A stretch of DNA of 64,000 nucleotides from VXNE01 sp963664635 (GTDB taxonomy: Bacteria > Pseudomonadota > Gammaproteobacteria > Pseudomonadales > Azotimanducaceae), in the NCBI GenBank assembly GCA_963664635.1, contig OY761542.1, forward strand, positions 3,596,001 to 3,660,000. Reading direction: 5' to 3'. Made by a program: the position numbers and the translations under genes. Each line of letters begins with the position of its first letter. Positions within the stretch are counted from its first letter, which is position 1. Positions 24,475 to 33,300 of the stretch are shown one piece after another. The notes under the pieces were generated by a model that saw only the letters and a list, made by a program, of their open reading frames with translations, was not told where the DNA came from and searched no databases.

Positions 24475-25542
24475 TCACCAGGACTTCAGTTCCGGCAGCA
24501 CCCGCTCCGCGTACAGCCGCATGCTCGCCAGTGCTTCCTCCTGCGGCATGCCGCCGTAGCGGAAGCAGGCCGCTTCCTCGAAGGGGCCTATGACGTCGTA
24601 GCGCGCCCGGTAGGTCTCGATCATCTGTTCGGGGGTGCCGAAGGAGTTCGAGGCCATGAACCCGCGGATGTACTTGTCGAAACCGATCTCGCGCAGCTTC
24701 GCGGCCTGCTTGCCGTACCCGCTGTAGCCCTTCATCCCGTCGAGGTGCGTCCCCATCAGGTTGTAGTGCTCGAGGAGGCTCTGGAGGTAGGTGGTCATGC
24801 ACTCTTCCGCCCGCTCCCGGGCGTGGACCGGGTCCTCGTGGCAGAAGGTGAAGTCCGCGGTCATCACCGGGGGCGCCTGCGTGCCGTGGTGGTGCTCGTA
24901 GCGCTCCCGGTAGTGCTCGATGCCGGGCATCCGGCGCTCCCAGTGCGCCTCCGAGAACATGATCATCCGCCCGCCGACCCGGGCGCAGGCCTCCACGGAA
25001 TCCCGCGAGTTCGCCACCGCGTAGATGCGGCCCACGAAGGAGCGCTCGGGCCGCGGGCGAATCTCCGTGCGGGCCTGCGGATACATCGGCCCCGGGCCCT
25101 CGATGAACCCGGTCTCCAGCGCGTTGACGATCATCACGGACGCCTCGTCGAAGCGGTCCCGCGACTCCTCCATCGCGATCCCCTGGAACGGCGCGAACTC
25201 GCGCTGCGAGAGTCCCCGGCCCATGCCGAAACGGACCCGCCCGCCGGAGACGATGTCGAGCATGGCGACCTTCTCCGCCACCCGCAGCGGATCGTTCCAC
25301 GGCAGGATGACCGCGGCCGTGCCGAGGCCGATCGTCTTCGTCCGGCCCGCCACGTAGGCCAGCAGCTCCAGGTTGTCCGGGCAGAACGAGTAGTCGAAGA
25401 AGTGGTGCTCCGTCGGCCAGACCGCGTCGAAACCCAGCTCCTCCGCCAGCTCCGCCATCGCGAGTTCCTGCGCGTACACCGTGGCGTCGCTGACGTCGTC
25501 CCAGCCGTACGACGAGAAGATGAGTTGCAGACCTACGTCCAT
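24475..25542 (-). CDS. LLM-class flavin-dependent oxidoreductase
   Basis: 355 residues, ATG 25542 with GGGAG upstream. Luciferase-like monooxygenase features: FDAVWPTEHHFFDYSFCPD, TIGLGTAAVILPWNDPLRVAEKVAMLD and GGRVRFGMGRGLSQREF. The long-loop architecture resembles the alkanal/limonene-type LLM group rather than the 302-residue LLM at 22342. It probably acts on a hydrophobic organic substrate with reduced FMN or F420. It stands alone on its strand, convergent with the macrodomain gene and divergent from the PhyH gene at 25743. Confidence 0.88.
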   Translation of the reverse strand: MDVGLQLIFSSYGWDDVSDATVYAQELAMAELAEELGFDAVWPTEHHFFDYSFCPDNLELLAYVAGRTKTIGLGTAAVILPWNDPLRVAEKVAMLDIVSGGRVRFGMGRGLSQREFAPFQGIAMEESRDRFDEASVMIVNALETGFIEGPGPMYPQARTEIRPRPERSFVGRIYAVANSRDSVEACARVGGRMIMFSEAHWERRMPGIEHYRERYEHHHGTQAPPVMTADFTFCHEDPVHARERAEECMTTYLQSLLEHYNLMGTHLDGMKGYSGYGKQAAKLREIGFDKYIRGFMASNSFGTPEQMIETYRARYDVIGPFEEAACFRYGGMPQEEALASMRLYAERVLPELKSW

Positions 25543-25677
25543 GGCGCCGTGCTCCCTGTGACTCCCCGGCCGGTGCGGCCGACCGCCCTGGGCAGGGCGG
25601 CCAACTCCGGCGAAACGTGCATCTTACGCAACGGAAGACACGCCGTGCGGCCCCGGGGCGTCGCGCGGCCTTCCCGT

Positions 25678-25700
25678 GTAGTGGACTTGCATTACACTAC
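25678..25700. promoter_or_regulatory. Interrupted inverted repeat upstream of PhyH gene
   Basis: GTAGTG (25678-25683) and CACTAC (25695-25700) separated by 11 nt, 42 bp upstream of the start at 25743. Possible operator or promoter overlap (TTGCAT and TACACT hexamers lie inside). Confidence 0.3.
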
Positions 25701-25742
25701 GGGCCGCACCGGGTACGGCTGACATCCACGAGGAGGACCACC

Positions 25743-26693
25743 ATGGCCGAAGCGCAATCCACCGACTGGGACGACGCCAGGGCGGCCAGGGCGGAACGTC
25801 ACCGCAGGATGATGGCCGTCAGGAACCCCGATCAGGACGCCCGCGACAAGACGCTGGCCAAGATTCGCGAACTCGGCCTCGAGACCAACGTGGCCGAAAT
25901 CGACGCCATCGGCTACACGACGGTCAAGGGCGCCATCGACGCCGACCAGGTCGCCGGGGCTCGGAAAGCCATCGTGCGCGTCATGGAGCGCAAGTCCGGC
26001 ATGCCCGTGGACATCGAGAGCGAGACCGCCGAAGCGTGGAACGGCGTGTCCCTGGCCCACTACCTCCTGTACGAGGACGAGGTGTTCGAGTCGATCCTGA
26101 TGGCCGCGAAACCCCTCGCGCTCATCTCCTACCTGCTCGGGCGGAGCTGCGTGCTGTCGAGCATGACCTGCCACTTCAAGGGCAAGGGCAGCGACCCGCT
26201 GATGCTGCACTCGGACAACGGCAACGGCATCACGCCGCCGTTCTCCATGATCTCCCAGGTCGCCAACGTGAACTACGCGCTGACGCCGTACAGCAAGGAA
26301 GCCGGGGCGCTCGCGATGGTGCCCGGCAGCCACCGGCTGTGCCGCCATCCGCGCCCGGACGAGAACCAGCTCGCCGGCGAAGCCTGCAATCCCGACGCCG
26401 TGCCGATGGACCTCGATCCCGGCGACTGCGTCGTGTGGCACGGCAACACCTGGCACGGCTCGTTCCGGCGGGAGGTCCCGGGGATCCGCATGAACCTGGC
26501 GACCTACTTCGCGCGCCAGTACATCATGACCCAGGAGGAGTTCGGCAGGACGGTGCCGCGGGAGATGCTCGACCGCCACGCGAACGACCAGCGTTTCATG
26601 CGCCTGCTCGGCCAGCGCCAGCCGTACGGCTACCACGCCGACGGCCCGGACTGGGACAAGTTCATGGAGGTCCCGCGGGGGCAGTGGGACTAG
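25743..26693 (+). CDS. Phytanoyl-CoA dioxygenase (PhyH) family protein
   Basis: 316 residues. The start is fixed by AGGAGG 8 nt upstream of ATG 25743, although the frame is open further up. The iron site is H156/D158 (MLHSDNGNG) with a distal histidine in WHGNTWHGSF, and IRMNLATYF probably carries the 2-oxoglutarate arginine. It is a distant PhyH paralogue with a charged helical N-terminal extension (about residues 1-45) not seen in the other two copies. Substrate unknown. Closely followed by a GC hairpin at 26694-26718. Confidence 0.88.
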   Translation: MAEAQSTDWDDARAARAERHRRMMAVRNPDQDARDKTLAKIRELGLETNVAEIDAIGYTTVKGAIDADQVAGARKAIVRVMERKSGMPVDIESETAEAWNGVSLAHYLLYEDEVFESILMAAKPLALISYLLGRSCVLSSMTCHFKGKGSDPLMLHSDNGNGITPPFSMISQVANVNYALTPYSKEAGALAMVPGSHRLCRHPRPDENQLAGEACNPDAVPMDLDPGDCVVWHGNTWHGSFRREVPGIRMNLATYFARQYIMTQEEFGRTVPREMLDRHANDQRFMRLLGQRQPYGYHADGPDWDKFMEVPRGQWD

Positions 26694-26718
26694 CGCCCAA
26701 GGGGCGACGGCTTGGGCG
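26694..26718 (+). terminator. Hairpin directly after PhyH stop codon
   Basis: CGCCCAAG and CTTGGGCG form a perfect 8-bp stem with a 9-nt loop, starting at the first base after the TAG. There is no T-tract, so it may be a Rho-assisted or 3'-stabilising structure. Confidence 0.5.
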
Positions 26719-26778
26719 ACAACGCAGGACCCTCGTGGTCGCCCGTCTCGACGCCGTGCATGAATTCGGGATGGGAAC

Positions 26779-26802
26779 GGGACGCCACGAGGGCGTCCCC
26801 TA
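26779..26802 (-). repeat. GTAGGGGACG hairpin repeat, copy A, contains esterase stop codon
   Basis: Read on the minus strand, GTAGGGGACGCC CTCGT GGCGTCCC forms an 8-bp stem with a 5-nt loop. The TAG inside GTAGGGG is the stop codon of the carboxylesterase. Related copies are at 36867-36892 and 51010-51029. Confidence 0.6.
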
Positions 26803-28401
26803 CGGGGCGTCGCTGAAAAACCGGTCCATCGTGTCCAGCTTCTCGGCGCGCAGCCCGGTGATCACCGCCGGGGCCGCCGAGATGTCCAGCACCTGTTCTT
26901 CCGTCCCGTAGGCGGGCCACGCCGGCAAGCCCTCGCCGTTGGGGTCGCCGTGCTTCGCGAAGTTCGTCCAGTAGCCGCTCATCAGCCGCGCGACTTCCAG
27001 GTCCTCCGGCCGCGGCGTGAGCGACGCGGTTTCGTGGAAGCCGAGATGCGGATTGCCGAATGCGTAGGCGATCTCCGCCGCATGGAAGGCGCCGTTGGAG
27101 GTGCCGTACTCGCCGCCCACGTCGGGGGCATGCGTGAAGAAATAGACCCATGCCGGATCGCCGTGGGCCGCCTGCGCGCGCCCCCACGCCCGCATCTGCC
27201 GGGCGAAAAAGCGGTCCGAGAGGATCTCCCCGCCGGCATGCGTCGGGCTGACCGCCGCGTCTTCGGCGTAGGCGGCCAGGATGTCCGGCGCCAGGTCGCC
27301 CCACGCCGCTTCCTGGGCCGCCCGGTAGGCATCTTCGTCCAGTTCCGCCTGCCCCTGGCCCATCGTCGTCCATTCGTCCGCGTTGGACCCCAAGATCACC
27401 GGCACGCGGTTGTGGCGGCCGTTCGCGACGAGGTCCGCCATCGTGGTAGGGAACAGGTGTCCGTCAACGTACACGCCCGGGCTGCCGGTCGGCGGCTCCT
27501 CCGCCAGCTTCGCGTAGAGCGTCTCCGCCGGCATGGCGCGCAGCGCCGCGAGATCCGTGGCGCCTGCGAACTCCGCCAGCCCGGCGCCCACGAAGTGGCC
27601 GGACCGCCCCGCCGCCGTGTCCTCGGCCAGCAGCGGATGCGGCTCGAAACAGCCGCCCGACTGCCCGATGGCGCGGTGGAAGAGGCCCCGCGCCAGGGGC
27701 GAGGCGTACAGGTAGCACACGCTCCACGAGCCCGCCGACTCGCCGAAGATGGTGACGTTGCCCGGGTCGCCGCCGAACGCCGTGATGTTGTCGCGCACCC
27801 ACGCGAGGGCCGCGATCTGGTCGAGGATGCCGTAGTTGCCCGAGACGCCGTCCGGCGACTCGGCGGACAGCTCCGGATGCGCCAGGAAACCTAGCGGGCC
27901 GAGGCGGTAGTTGACGCTGACCAGCACGACGCCCTGCTCCGTCAGCGCGGCGCCGTCGTACATCGGCAGGTGGCCGTGGCCGATACGCAGGCCGCCGCCG
28001 TGGATCCACAGCATCACCGGCGCGTCGTCCCCCGCCACGGCGCGGGTCCAGACGTTCAGGTACAGGCAGTCCTCGTCGCGCTCGATCGGACCGCGGCTGT
28101 AGAAGCCCTCCAGGATCGGCTGCCAGCAAGGCGTACCGAACGCCACGGCGTCACGGGTGTCCTCCCAACCCGGAGCGGGCTCGGGCGCCTTCCAGCGCAG
28201 GTCACCGACGGGCGGTGCGGCGTAAGGGATGCCGCGAAAGACACGTACCCCGTCCACCGCTTCGCCGCGAACGGGCCCCGCGGTGGTCAGCACGACATTC
28301 GGATCGGGCGCGACCGCCTCGTCCACCGCCTCCGGGGGTTCCTCCATTGCACAGCCGCCAAGCAGCGCCAGGCATGCGCCCGTCCAGATCAGCCTTTTCA
28401 C
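26800..28401 (-). CDS. Type B carboxylesterase, predicted lipoprotein
   Basis: 533 residues from GTG 28401, preceded by GGAGG at 5 nt. The N-terminus KRLIWTGACLALLGGCAMEE is a lipoprotein signal with lipobox LGGC, so the enzyme is probably membrane-anchored in the periplasm or outer membrane. Alpha/beta-hydrolase landmarks: oxyanion HGGG in MLWIHGGGLRIG, Ser222 in GESAGS, a likely acidic residue in SNADEWT, and His440 in FHAAEIAYAFG. It should hydrolyse carboxylic esters. It is convergent with the PhyH gene, and its stop codon lies inside the hairpin repeat at 26779-26802. Confidence 0.9.
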   Translation of the reverse strand: MKRLIWTGACLALLGGCAMEEPPEAVDEAVAPDPNVVLTTAGPVRGEAVDGVRVFRGIPYAAPPVGDLRWKAPEPAPGWEDTRDAVAFGTPCWQPILEGFYSRGPIERDEDCLYLNVWTRAVAGDDAPVMLWIHGGGLRIGHGHLPMYDGAALTEQGVVLVSVNYRLGPLGFLAHPELSAESPDGVSGNYGILDQIAALAWVRDNITAFGGDPGNVTIFGESAGSWSVCYLYASPLARGLFHRAIGQSGGCFEPHPLLAEDTAAGRSGHFVGAGLAEFAGATDLAALRAMPAETLYAKLAEEPPTGSPGVYVDGHLFPTTMADLVANGRHNRVPVILGSNADEWTTMGQGQAELDEDAYRAAQEAAWGDLAPDILAAYAEDAAVSPTHAGGEILSDRFFARQMRAWGRAQAAHGDPAWVYFFTHAPDVGGEYGTSNGAFHAAEIAYAFGNPHLGFHETASLTPRPEDLEVARLMSGYWTNFAKHGDPNGEGLPAWPAYGTEEQVLDISAAPAVITGLRAEKLDTMDRFFSDAP

Positions 28402-28461
28402 GATCGCCTCCGGTCCGTCCCTGCGTACGATCATACGCGCCATGGGTGACCCCGGGGATTG

Positions 28462-29391
28462 CTATACGTAGTGCAGCCAGTGCTCGAAGTCCGCGTCCTC
28501 CCCCCGCCAGATGCGCGCGAGCGCTTCCTTCAACCGCACCGCGCGTGCGCCCGGCGCGCCGTTCCCGACCGGCGCCCCGTCGATGCGCACCACCGGCCAG
28601 ATGCCCACGGAACTCGCCGTGAGGAACACCTCCTGCGCGCCGTGCAGATCGTCCACGGTCAGGTCGCGCACGGCACGGGCAAGGCCGAGGGACTCCGCGA
28701 GCTCCATCACCGAAGCCCGCGTGATGCCGTGCAGTACCTTGTGTTCCGGCGGGGTGGCGAGGCCGTCGGGCCCCGCCACGAAGATGTTGGAGGTCGGCGC
28801 TTCCGCCACGTAGCCGTCGCTGTCGAGGAGGAGGATCTCGTCGAAGCCCTCCTTGCGGGCCCGCCACTTCGCGAACATCGCCGACGTGTAGTTCGCCGCC
28901 ATCTTCGCCTGCGGCGGGATGATGTCCGGGCGGCGATTGGTGATGTCGCGCTCGACCTTGAGCGACAGCGCGTCGCCCCACCGCCCGGTGCCGCCATGCT
29001 GCTCGATGACGTCCGCCACCACGTCGTAAGCGCAGATGAACACGCCGACCCGCGGATCCTGGGGCACGAGCTCGGCCTCGATGGACGGGATGAGCGCGCT
29101 GATCTTCAGCGACTTCGAGCCGGGGTTGCGGCGCACGGCCGCCGCGCAGGCCTCGACGAGTTCCGCGCGCGTGTACGCGATGGGCAGCCCCATGATCTCG
29201 CAGGTGCGCAGCAGCCGGTCGATGTGGTCCCCGAGACGGAATACCGCCACGCCGCGGCGCGCCTCGTGCACGCTCGTGTAGTCGAATGCCAGCGAGCCGC
29301 GCTGCAGGCTCTGCGAGAGGATGTGCACCGTGGCGTCGCCCCAGCGCACGAACTCCCCGTCGCGCCACACCCACCGATCGATATCGCTCAC
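28462..29391 (-). CDS. Class IV aminotransferase (D-amino acid/branched-chain type)
   Basis: 309 residues from GTG 29391, whose first four bases overlap the dgcA stop (GTGA). Fold type IV features: VFRLGDHIDRLLRTCEIMGL, Lys163 in PPQAKMAANY as the PLP lysine, EILLLDSDGYVAEAPTSNIF, and VFLTASSVGIWPV. The family contains both branched-chain L-aminotransferases and D-amino acid transaminases. The position behind dgcN and dgcA favours a D-amino acid transaminase that yields D-glutamate for that pathway, while the sequence around the lysine also resembles IlvE-type enzymes, so specificity is inferred from context only. Confidence 0.85.
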   Translation of the reverse strand: MSDIDRWVWRDGEFVRWGDATVHILSQSLQRGSLAFDYTSVHEARRGVAVFRLGDHIDRLLRTCEIMGLPIAYTRAELVEACAAAVRRNPGSKSLKISALIPSIEAELVPQDPRVGVFICAYDVVADVIEQHGGTGRWGDALSLKVERDITNRRPDIIPPQAKMAANYTSAMFAKWRARKEGFDEILLLDSDGYVAEAPTSNIFVAGPDGLATPPEHKVLHGITRASVMELAESLGLARAVRDLTVDDLHGAQEVFLTASSVGIWPVVRIDGAPVGNGAPGARAVRLKEALARIWRGEDADFEHWLHYV

Positions 29392-30380
29392 GGTTGCCCC
29401 CAGCCGCCGCTCGGCGGAAACGCCACCCGGTCGTTGTCGTAGCGCAGCCCGTCCGGCCGGTCGGCGGCGAGCAGCAGCGGCCCGTCGAGGTCGACGAACG
29501 CCGCGTCCTGCGCGAGCAGGAGCGCCGGGGCCATGCTCAACGAGGTGGCCACCATGCAGCCGACCATGATGTCGAAGCCCCTCGTTCGGGCGTCCGCGAC
29601 CAGCCGCAGAGCTTGCGTCAGCCCCCCCGTCTTGTCGAGCTTGACGTTGAGCACACGGTATTTTGCCGCAAGGTCCGCCAGGTCCACCTCCCCCTGCAGG
29701 CTCTCGTCGGCCCCGAGCGGAATCGGGGAGTCGAATGCAGCCAGCGCATCGTCCGCACCGGCCGGCAGCGGCTGTTCCAGCAACTCGACCCCGAGTTCCG
29801 CCGCCGCCGGGGCGACGGCCTCGAGGTCGGCCATGCTCCAGCCCTCGTTCGCGTCGACGATCAGCCGGGCGTCGGGCGCGACCGCGCGTACGGCGCGCAG
29901 CCGTTCCACATCCCGGTCCGCCCGGTCGCCGAGCTTGATCTTGAGCAACGACCGGGCGGCGTTGCGGCGCGCCGCCGCGGCCATTTCGGCCGGCGCGTCG
30001 AGGCCGATGGTGTACGCGGTCACCACCGGCCGGGGTGCCGGGAGGCCGGCCAGTTCCCACGCCGGCATCCCGCGCCGCCGCGCCTCGAGGTCCCAAAGCG
30101 CACAGTCGACGGCATTGCGCGCCGCACCCGGCGGCAGCGCGTCCAGCAGCGTGGCGCGCGAACCGGTCCGGCAGGTCTCGCGGCACGCCGCGATCGCGCT
30201 GAGGGCCGCCTCCACCGACTCTCCGTAACGCGGATACGGCAGCCCTTCGCCGCGTCCCTCGAAACGGCCGTCCCGTATCGTGGCCACCACCACGTCCACC
30301 CGCGATTTCGTGCCGCGCGAGATCGAGAACGGCGCCGCAAGCTCCCAGGTCTCCGCCTTCGCATGGAGCGAGAGCGCCAT
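29388..30380 (-). CDS. dgcA: N-acetyl-D-glutamate racemase DgcA / dipeptide epimerase family
   Basis: 330 residues, enolase superfamily, muconate-lactonising subgroup. The catalytic KxK is 147-149 (LLKIKLG), the metal ligands are D176 (VDANEGW), E202 (LLEQPL) and D225 (GADES), and the second base is K247 (VKLDKTGGL). Homologues are annotated as L-Ala-D/L-Glu epimerases. Immediately downstream of a dgcN gene (3-nt gap), the established DgcN-DgcA route fits: it would racemise N-acetyl-D-glutamate to the L form. An Ala-Glu dipeptide epimerase for peptidoglycan peptides is the alternative. Confidence 0.85.
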   Translation of the reverse strand: MALSLHAKAETWELAAPFSISRGTKSRVDVVVATIRDGRFEGRGEGLPYPRYGESVEAALSAIAACRETCRTGSRATLLDALPPGAARNAVDCALWDLEARRRGMPAWELAGLPAPRPVVTAYTIGLDAPAEMAAAARRNAARSLLKIKLGDRADRDVERLRAVRAVAPDARLIVDANEGWSMADLEAVAPAAAELGVELLEQPLPAGADDALAAFDSPIPLGADESLQGEVDLADLAAKYRVLNVKLDKTGGLTQALRLVADARTRGFDIMVGCMVATSLSMAPALLLAQDAAFVDLDGPLLLAADRPDGLRYDNDRVAFPPSGGWGQP

Positions 30381-30383
30381 CGC

Positions 30384-31388
30384 TCAGGCGCCTCTCAGCA
30401 GCCGCTCGACGATGGCCTCCACGCCGAAGCGCACCGGATCGGTGGCCGGCAGCCCGGACTCCGCCGCGCACGTTTCGATGACCCGGCAGGCCTCGTCGTC
30501 CGCCAGCGCCGCGGTGTTTACGGCGACCCCGGCGCAGCGAATGTCCGGGTTGGTCAGGCCGCCGAGCGCCACGGTCGCCTCGATCACGTCGGTTACCGAG
30601 GGCATCCGCGCCGGGACGTTGCGCATCGTGGTCCGCGTGGGTTCGTGACAGACCACGAAGGCGTCCGGCTGCGCCCCATGCAGCAGGCCGAGGGACACGC
30701 CGGCGAACGACGGATGGAACAGCGAGCCCTGCCCTTCCACGACATCCCAGTGGTCCTCCGGCGCCGCCGGCGTCAGCACTTCCACGGCGCCGGAGATGAA
30801 GTCCGCCGGTACCGCGTCCACCGCGACGCCCGCCCCCGCGATCAGGATGCCGGTCTGTCCCGTCGCGCGGAAACCGGCGTCGACGCCGCGCTCGCGCAGG
30901 GCGCGCTCCAGGGCCAGGGCCGTGTACTTCTTGCCCACCGCGCAATCGGTGCCGACCGTCAGCAGCCGCTTGCCGGGACGCCGGCGTCCCGAGCCGGTAG
31001 GGAATTCGCGCCCCGGAATCCGCACGTCTATCAGCCGCCGGCCGTGACGCTCCGCGGCGGCGCGCAGGTCAGCGAAACTCCCGAGCGGCGCGTGCAGCCC
31101 ACTGGCGACGTCCAACCCCGCCCCGACCGCCTCGACCAGGGTCGGCACCCAGGCCTCGGGCAGCACGCCGCCGGGACCGACGGTGCCGATGACGAACGTC
31201 TTCGCCCCCCGTGCGGCGGCTTCGGCCACGCTCATGTCCGGCAGGCCGTGGTCCGCCCGGCAACCGGGGAGGCGGAGCTGCCCGAGACACCGCTCCGGCC
31301 GCCAGTCGACGACGCCCTGCCCGGTCTTGGCGGCCAGCGCGTCCTTCGCGTCCCCGGCGAAGAGCAGATACGGCGGCTCGATGTGCAC
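30384..31388 (-). CDS. dgcN: DgcN-like D-glutamate N-acetyltransferase (DUF1611 family)
   Basis: 334 residues from GTG 31388. The DUF1611 architecture is an N-terminal Rossmann-like part with KTGQGVVDWRP, then a P-loop-like GTDCAVGKK (146-154), and HWDVVEGQGSLFHPSFAGVSLG with HEPTRTTMR. DUF1611 proteins encoded next to a dipeptide-epimerase-like protein have been characterised as DgcN, which acetylates D-glutamate before DgcA racemises it. That adjacency is exactly what is seen here. It is 8 nt downstream of the dUTPase gene, probably in one transcript. Confidence 0.85.
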   Translation of the reverse strand: MHIEPPYLLFAGDAKDALAAKTGQGVVDWRPERCLGQLRLPGCRADHGLPDMSVAEAAARGAKTFVIGTVGPGGVLPEAWVPTLVEAVGAGLDVASGLHAPLGSFADLRAAAERHGRRLIDVRIPGREFPTGSGRRRPGKRLLTVGTDCAVGKKYTALALERALRERGVDAGFRATGQTGILIAGAGVAVDAVPADFISGAVEVLTPAAPEDHWDVVEGQGSLFHPSFAGVSLGLLHGAQPDAFVVCHEPTRTTMRNVPARMPSVTDVIEATVALGGLTNPDIRCAGVAVNTAALADDEACRVIETCAAESGLPATDPVRFGVEAIVERLLRGA

Positions 31389-31396
31389 TACCGTCG

Positions 31397-31990
31397 TCAG
31401 GTCAGTGCCACGTAACGCGCCTCGAGCGCCGCCTTCAGGTCGTCCGCGTAGGTGGGCAGGGCGGCGTCGAGGCCCGCCGCGATCTCGGCCAGGTGCTCGT
31501 TGTCCTCGCGCCCGTCCCAGGTCTTGACGTAGCTACCGTCCCGATAGCCGTGCGCCTGGCGGAAGGAGTTGAGCACGTTCTTGCCGATGTAGGCGTCGTG
31601 CAGTTCGTCGAGGGACATGGGCAGCGCGTTCATCACTTCCACGAACGCGTCCACGTCGAAGGCGCGGGCGCGCAGGGTGGCGAAGGCGAGCGCTTCGACG
31701 GCGCCGCGCAGGTCGCCGGAACCCGCCGGCGCGCTCCGCGCCGTCATGCGGGCGGCCAGCGCGTCGTCCACCCGTCCGGCACGCAGGAGGTCGGACAGTC
31801 CGAAATGCCAGATGTCCACGATCTCGAGGCGCACCTGTTCGAGGTTCGCGTCCTGCCGCTTCCACCACTTCCAGCCGAAGTGGTCGAGCAGCTCGGCGCA
31901 CTCGATCCAGACCGCCCGGTAGTACTCGTAGCCGCGCGTGCGCCACTGCGGATGGACTTCCCGGTTGTACCCGTCCTGCAGGGCCGCCAT
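31397..31990 (-). CDS. Dimeric all-alpha dUTPase-type NTP pyrophosphatase
   Basis: 197 residues, all-helical. YRAVWIECAELLDHFGWKWW (ExxE) and VRLEIVDIWHFGLSD (ExxD) supply the Mg2+-binding carboxylates of the dimeric dUTPase/MazG-like superfamily, and NVLNSFRQAHGY plus DGREDNEHL match the C-terminal motifs of that group. It hydrolyses dUTP/dUDP to dUMP, keeping uracil out of DNA. The ATG at 31990 has no obvious ribosome-binding site; homologues usually carry a few residues more, and an upstream CTG (LNDYAPKLRN) is in frame. First gene of the dgc operon, though with no evident pathway link to it. Confidence 0.88.
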   Translation of the reverse strand: MAALQDGYNREVHPQWRTRGYEYYRAVWIECAELLDHFGWKWWKRQDANLEQVRLEIVDIWHFGLSDLLRAGRVDDALAARMTARSAPAGSGDLRGAVEALAFATLRARAFDVDAFVEVMNALPMSLDELHDAYIGKNVLNSFRQAHGYRDGSYVKTWDGREDNEHLAEIAAGLDAALPTYADDLKAALEARYVALT

Positions 31991-32096
31991 GTTGCGGAGC
32001 TTCGGGGCGTAGTCGTTCAGGGGACGCTGCCTCGGACCCGATCGGAAGACGACACTGGTAGACTCTCACGCCTTTCGATCCGAGGGAAGGCGCGCC

Positions 32097-33296
32097 ATGG
32101 ACCTGTCTTACGGGCCCGAATACGACGAGTTCCGCCAGGAGCTTCGGGACTTTCTCGCGAGCCACCGCGATCAGGCGCCGCGCGGCCAGGGCATGCGCTC
32201 CGAGCCCGTCAAGAAGTGGCAGAAGCTGCTCATCCGGCACGGTTACGCCGCGCGCACCATCCCGACGGAGTACGGCGGCCACGGCGGCGAGCCGGATATC
32301 CTGAAAGCCCGCATCATCGGCGAGGAGTTCGCCGCCGCGCAGGTGCCCGGCGGACTCGGCGGCCAGGGCATCTCCATGCTCGTGCCCACGCTGCTGGAAC
32401 TCGGCACGGAGGAACAGAAACGCAGGTTCATCCCGCCCACCCTGGCCGGCGACATGCTCTGGTGCCAGGGCTACTCCGAGCCAGGCGCCGGGTCCGACCT
32501 GGCGAGCCTGCGCACGTCAGCCGTACTCGACGGCGACGAGTGGGTCGTCAACGGCTCCAAGATCTGGACCTCGACCGCTCACATGGCGGACTGGATCTTC
32601 TGTCTCGTGCGCACCGAGCCCGACGCCCCGAAGCACCAGGGCATCAGCTTCCTGCTGTTCCGCATGGATACGCCCGGCATCGAGATCCGTCCCCTGGTCG
32701 ACATGACCATGGTCAGCAACTTCAACGAGGTCTTCTTCACCGATGTCCGCGTTCCCAAGGAACAGGTCGTCGGCAAGCGCGGTGAGGGCTGGTACGTCGC
32801 GAACGCGATCCTGGGCCACGAGCGCGACTCCCTGGGCGACCCGAACGCGTCCCTCGCGCGGCTGAACCGGCTGATCGAGCTGATGCGCACCGAGACGGTG
32901 GACGGCCGGCGCGCCATCGACAATCCCGCCTTCCGCGACCGGCTCATGAAGATCCAGGCGCGCGTGACGGCGCTGCGGATGAACGATCTCCGGATCCTGA
33001 GTTCCCGGATCAACGGCTCCAGCGACACCGGGCTGGCGCGGCTGATCACGAAGCTGCAGGCGACGGAACTCCGCCACGAGCTCGAAGCGCTCGGCATCGA
33101 CATCATGGGCGAGTTCGGCCTGATGTACGGCAAGGGACCGCACCTGCGGGACCAGGGGAGCTGGCAGAACCACTACATGTATTTCCTCGGGCTCATCATC
33201 GGCGGCGGCACGTCCCAGATCCAGAAGAACATCATCAGCGAACGCGGCCTGGGCATGCCCAGGGAACCCAAGGCCGTCGTGCGGGCGGGGGGCTGA
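32097..33296 (+). CDS. Acyl-CoA dehydrogenase (large partner)
   Basis: 399 residues. Acyl-CoA dehydrogenase landmarks: WCQGYSEPGAGSDLASLRT (FAD/substrate-binding signature), VNGSKIWTSTAHMADW, and a C-terminal GGGTSQIQKNIISERGLGMP. The catalytic base is not assigned; FadE17-like members often use a different position. It pairs with the acyl-CoA dehydrogenase starting 4 nt after its stop. Such tandem pairs are often heterodimeric (alpha2beta2) enzymes that dehydrogenate sterol side-chain or other bulky CoA thioesters in actinobacteria, which is notable beside a sterol locus but unproven here. Confidence 0.92.
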   Translation: MDLSYGPEYDEFRQELRDFLASHRDQAPRGQGMRSEPVKKWQKLLIRHGYAARTIPTEYGGHGGEPDILKARIIGEEFAAAQVPGGLGGQGISMLVPTLLELGTEEQKRRFIPPTLAGDMLWCQGYSEPGAGSDLASLRTSAVLDGDEWVVNGSKIWTSTAHMADWIFCLVRTEPDAPKHQGISFLLFRMDTPGIEIRPLVDMTMVSNFNEVFFTDVRVPKEQVVGKRGEGWYVANAILGHERDSLGDPNASLARLNRLIELMRTETVDGRRAIDNPAFRDRLMKIQARVTALRMNDLRILSSRINGSSDTGLARLITKLQATELRHELEALGIDIMGEFGLMYGKGPHLRDQGSWQNHYMYFLGLIIGGGTSQIQKNIISERGLGMPREPKAVVRAGG

Positions 33297-33300
33297 AGCG

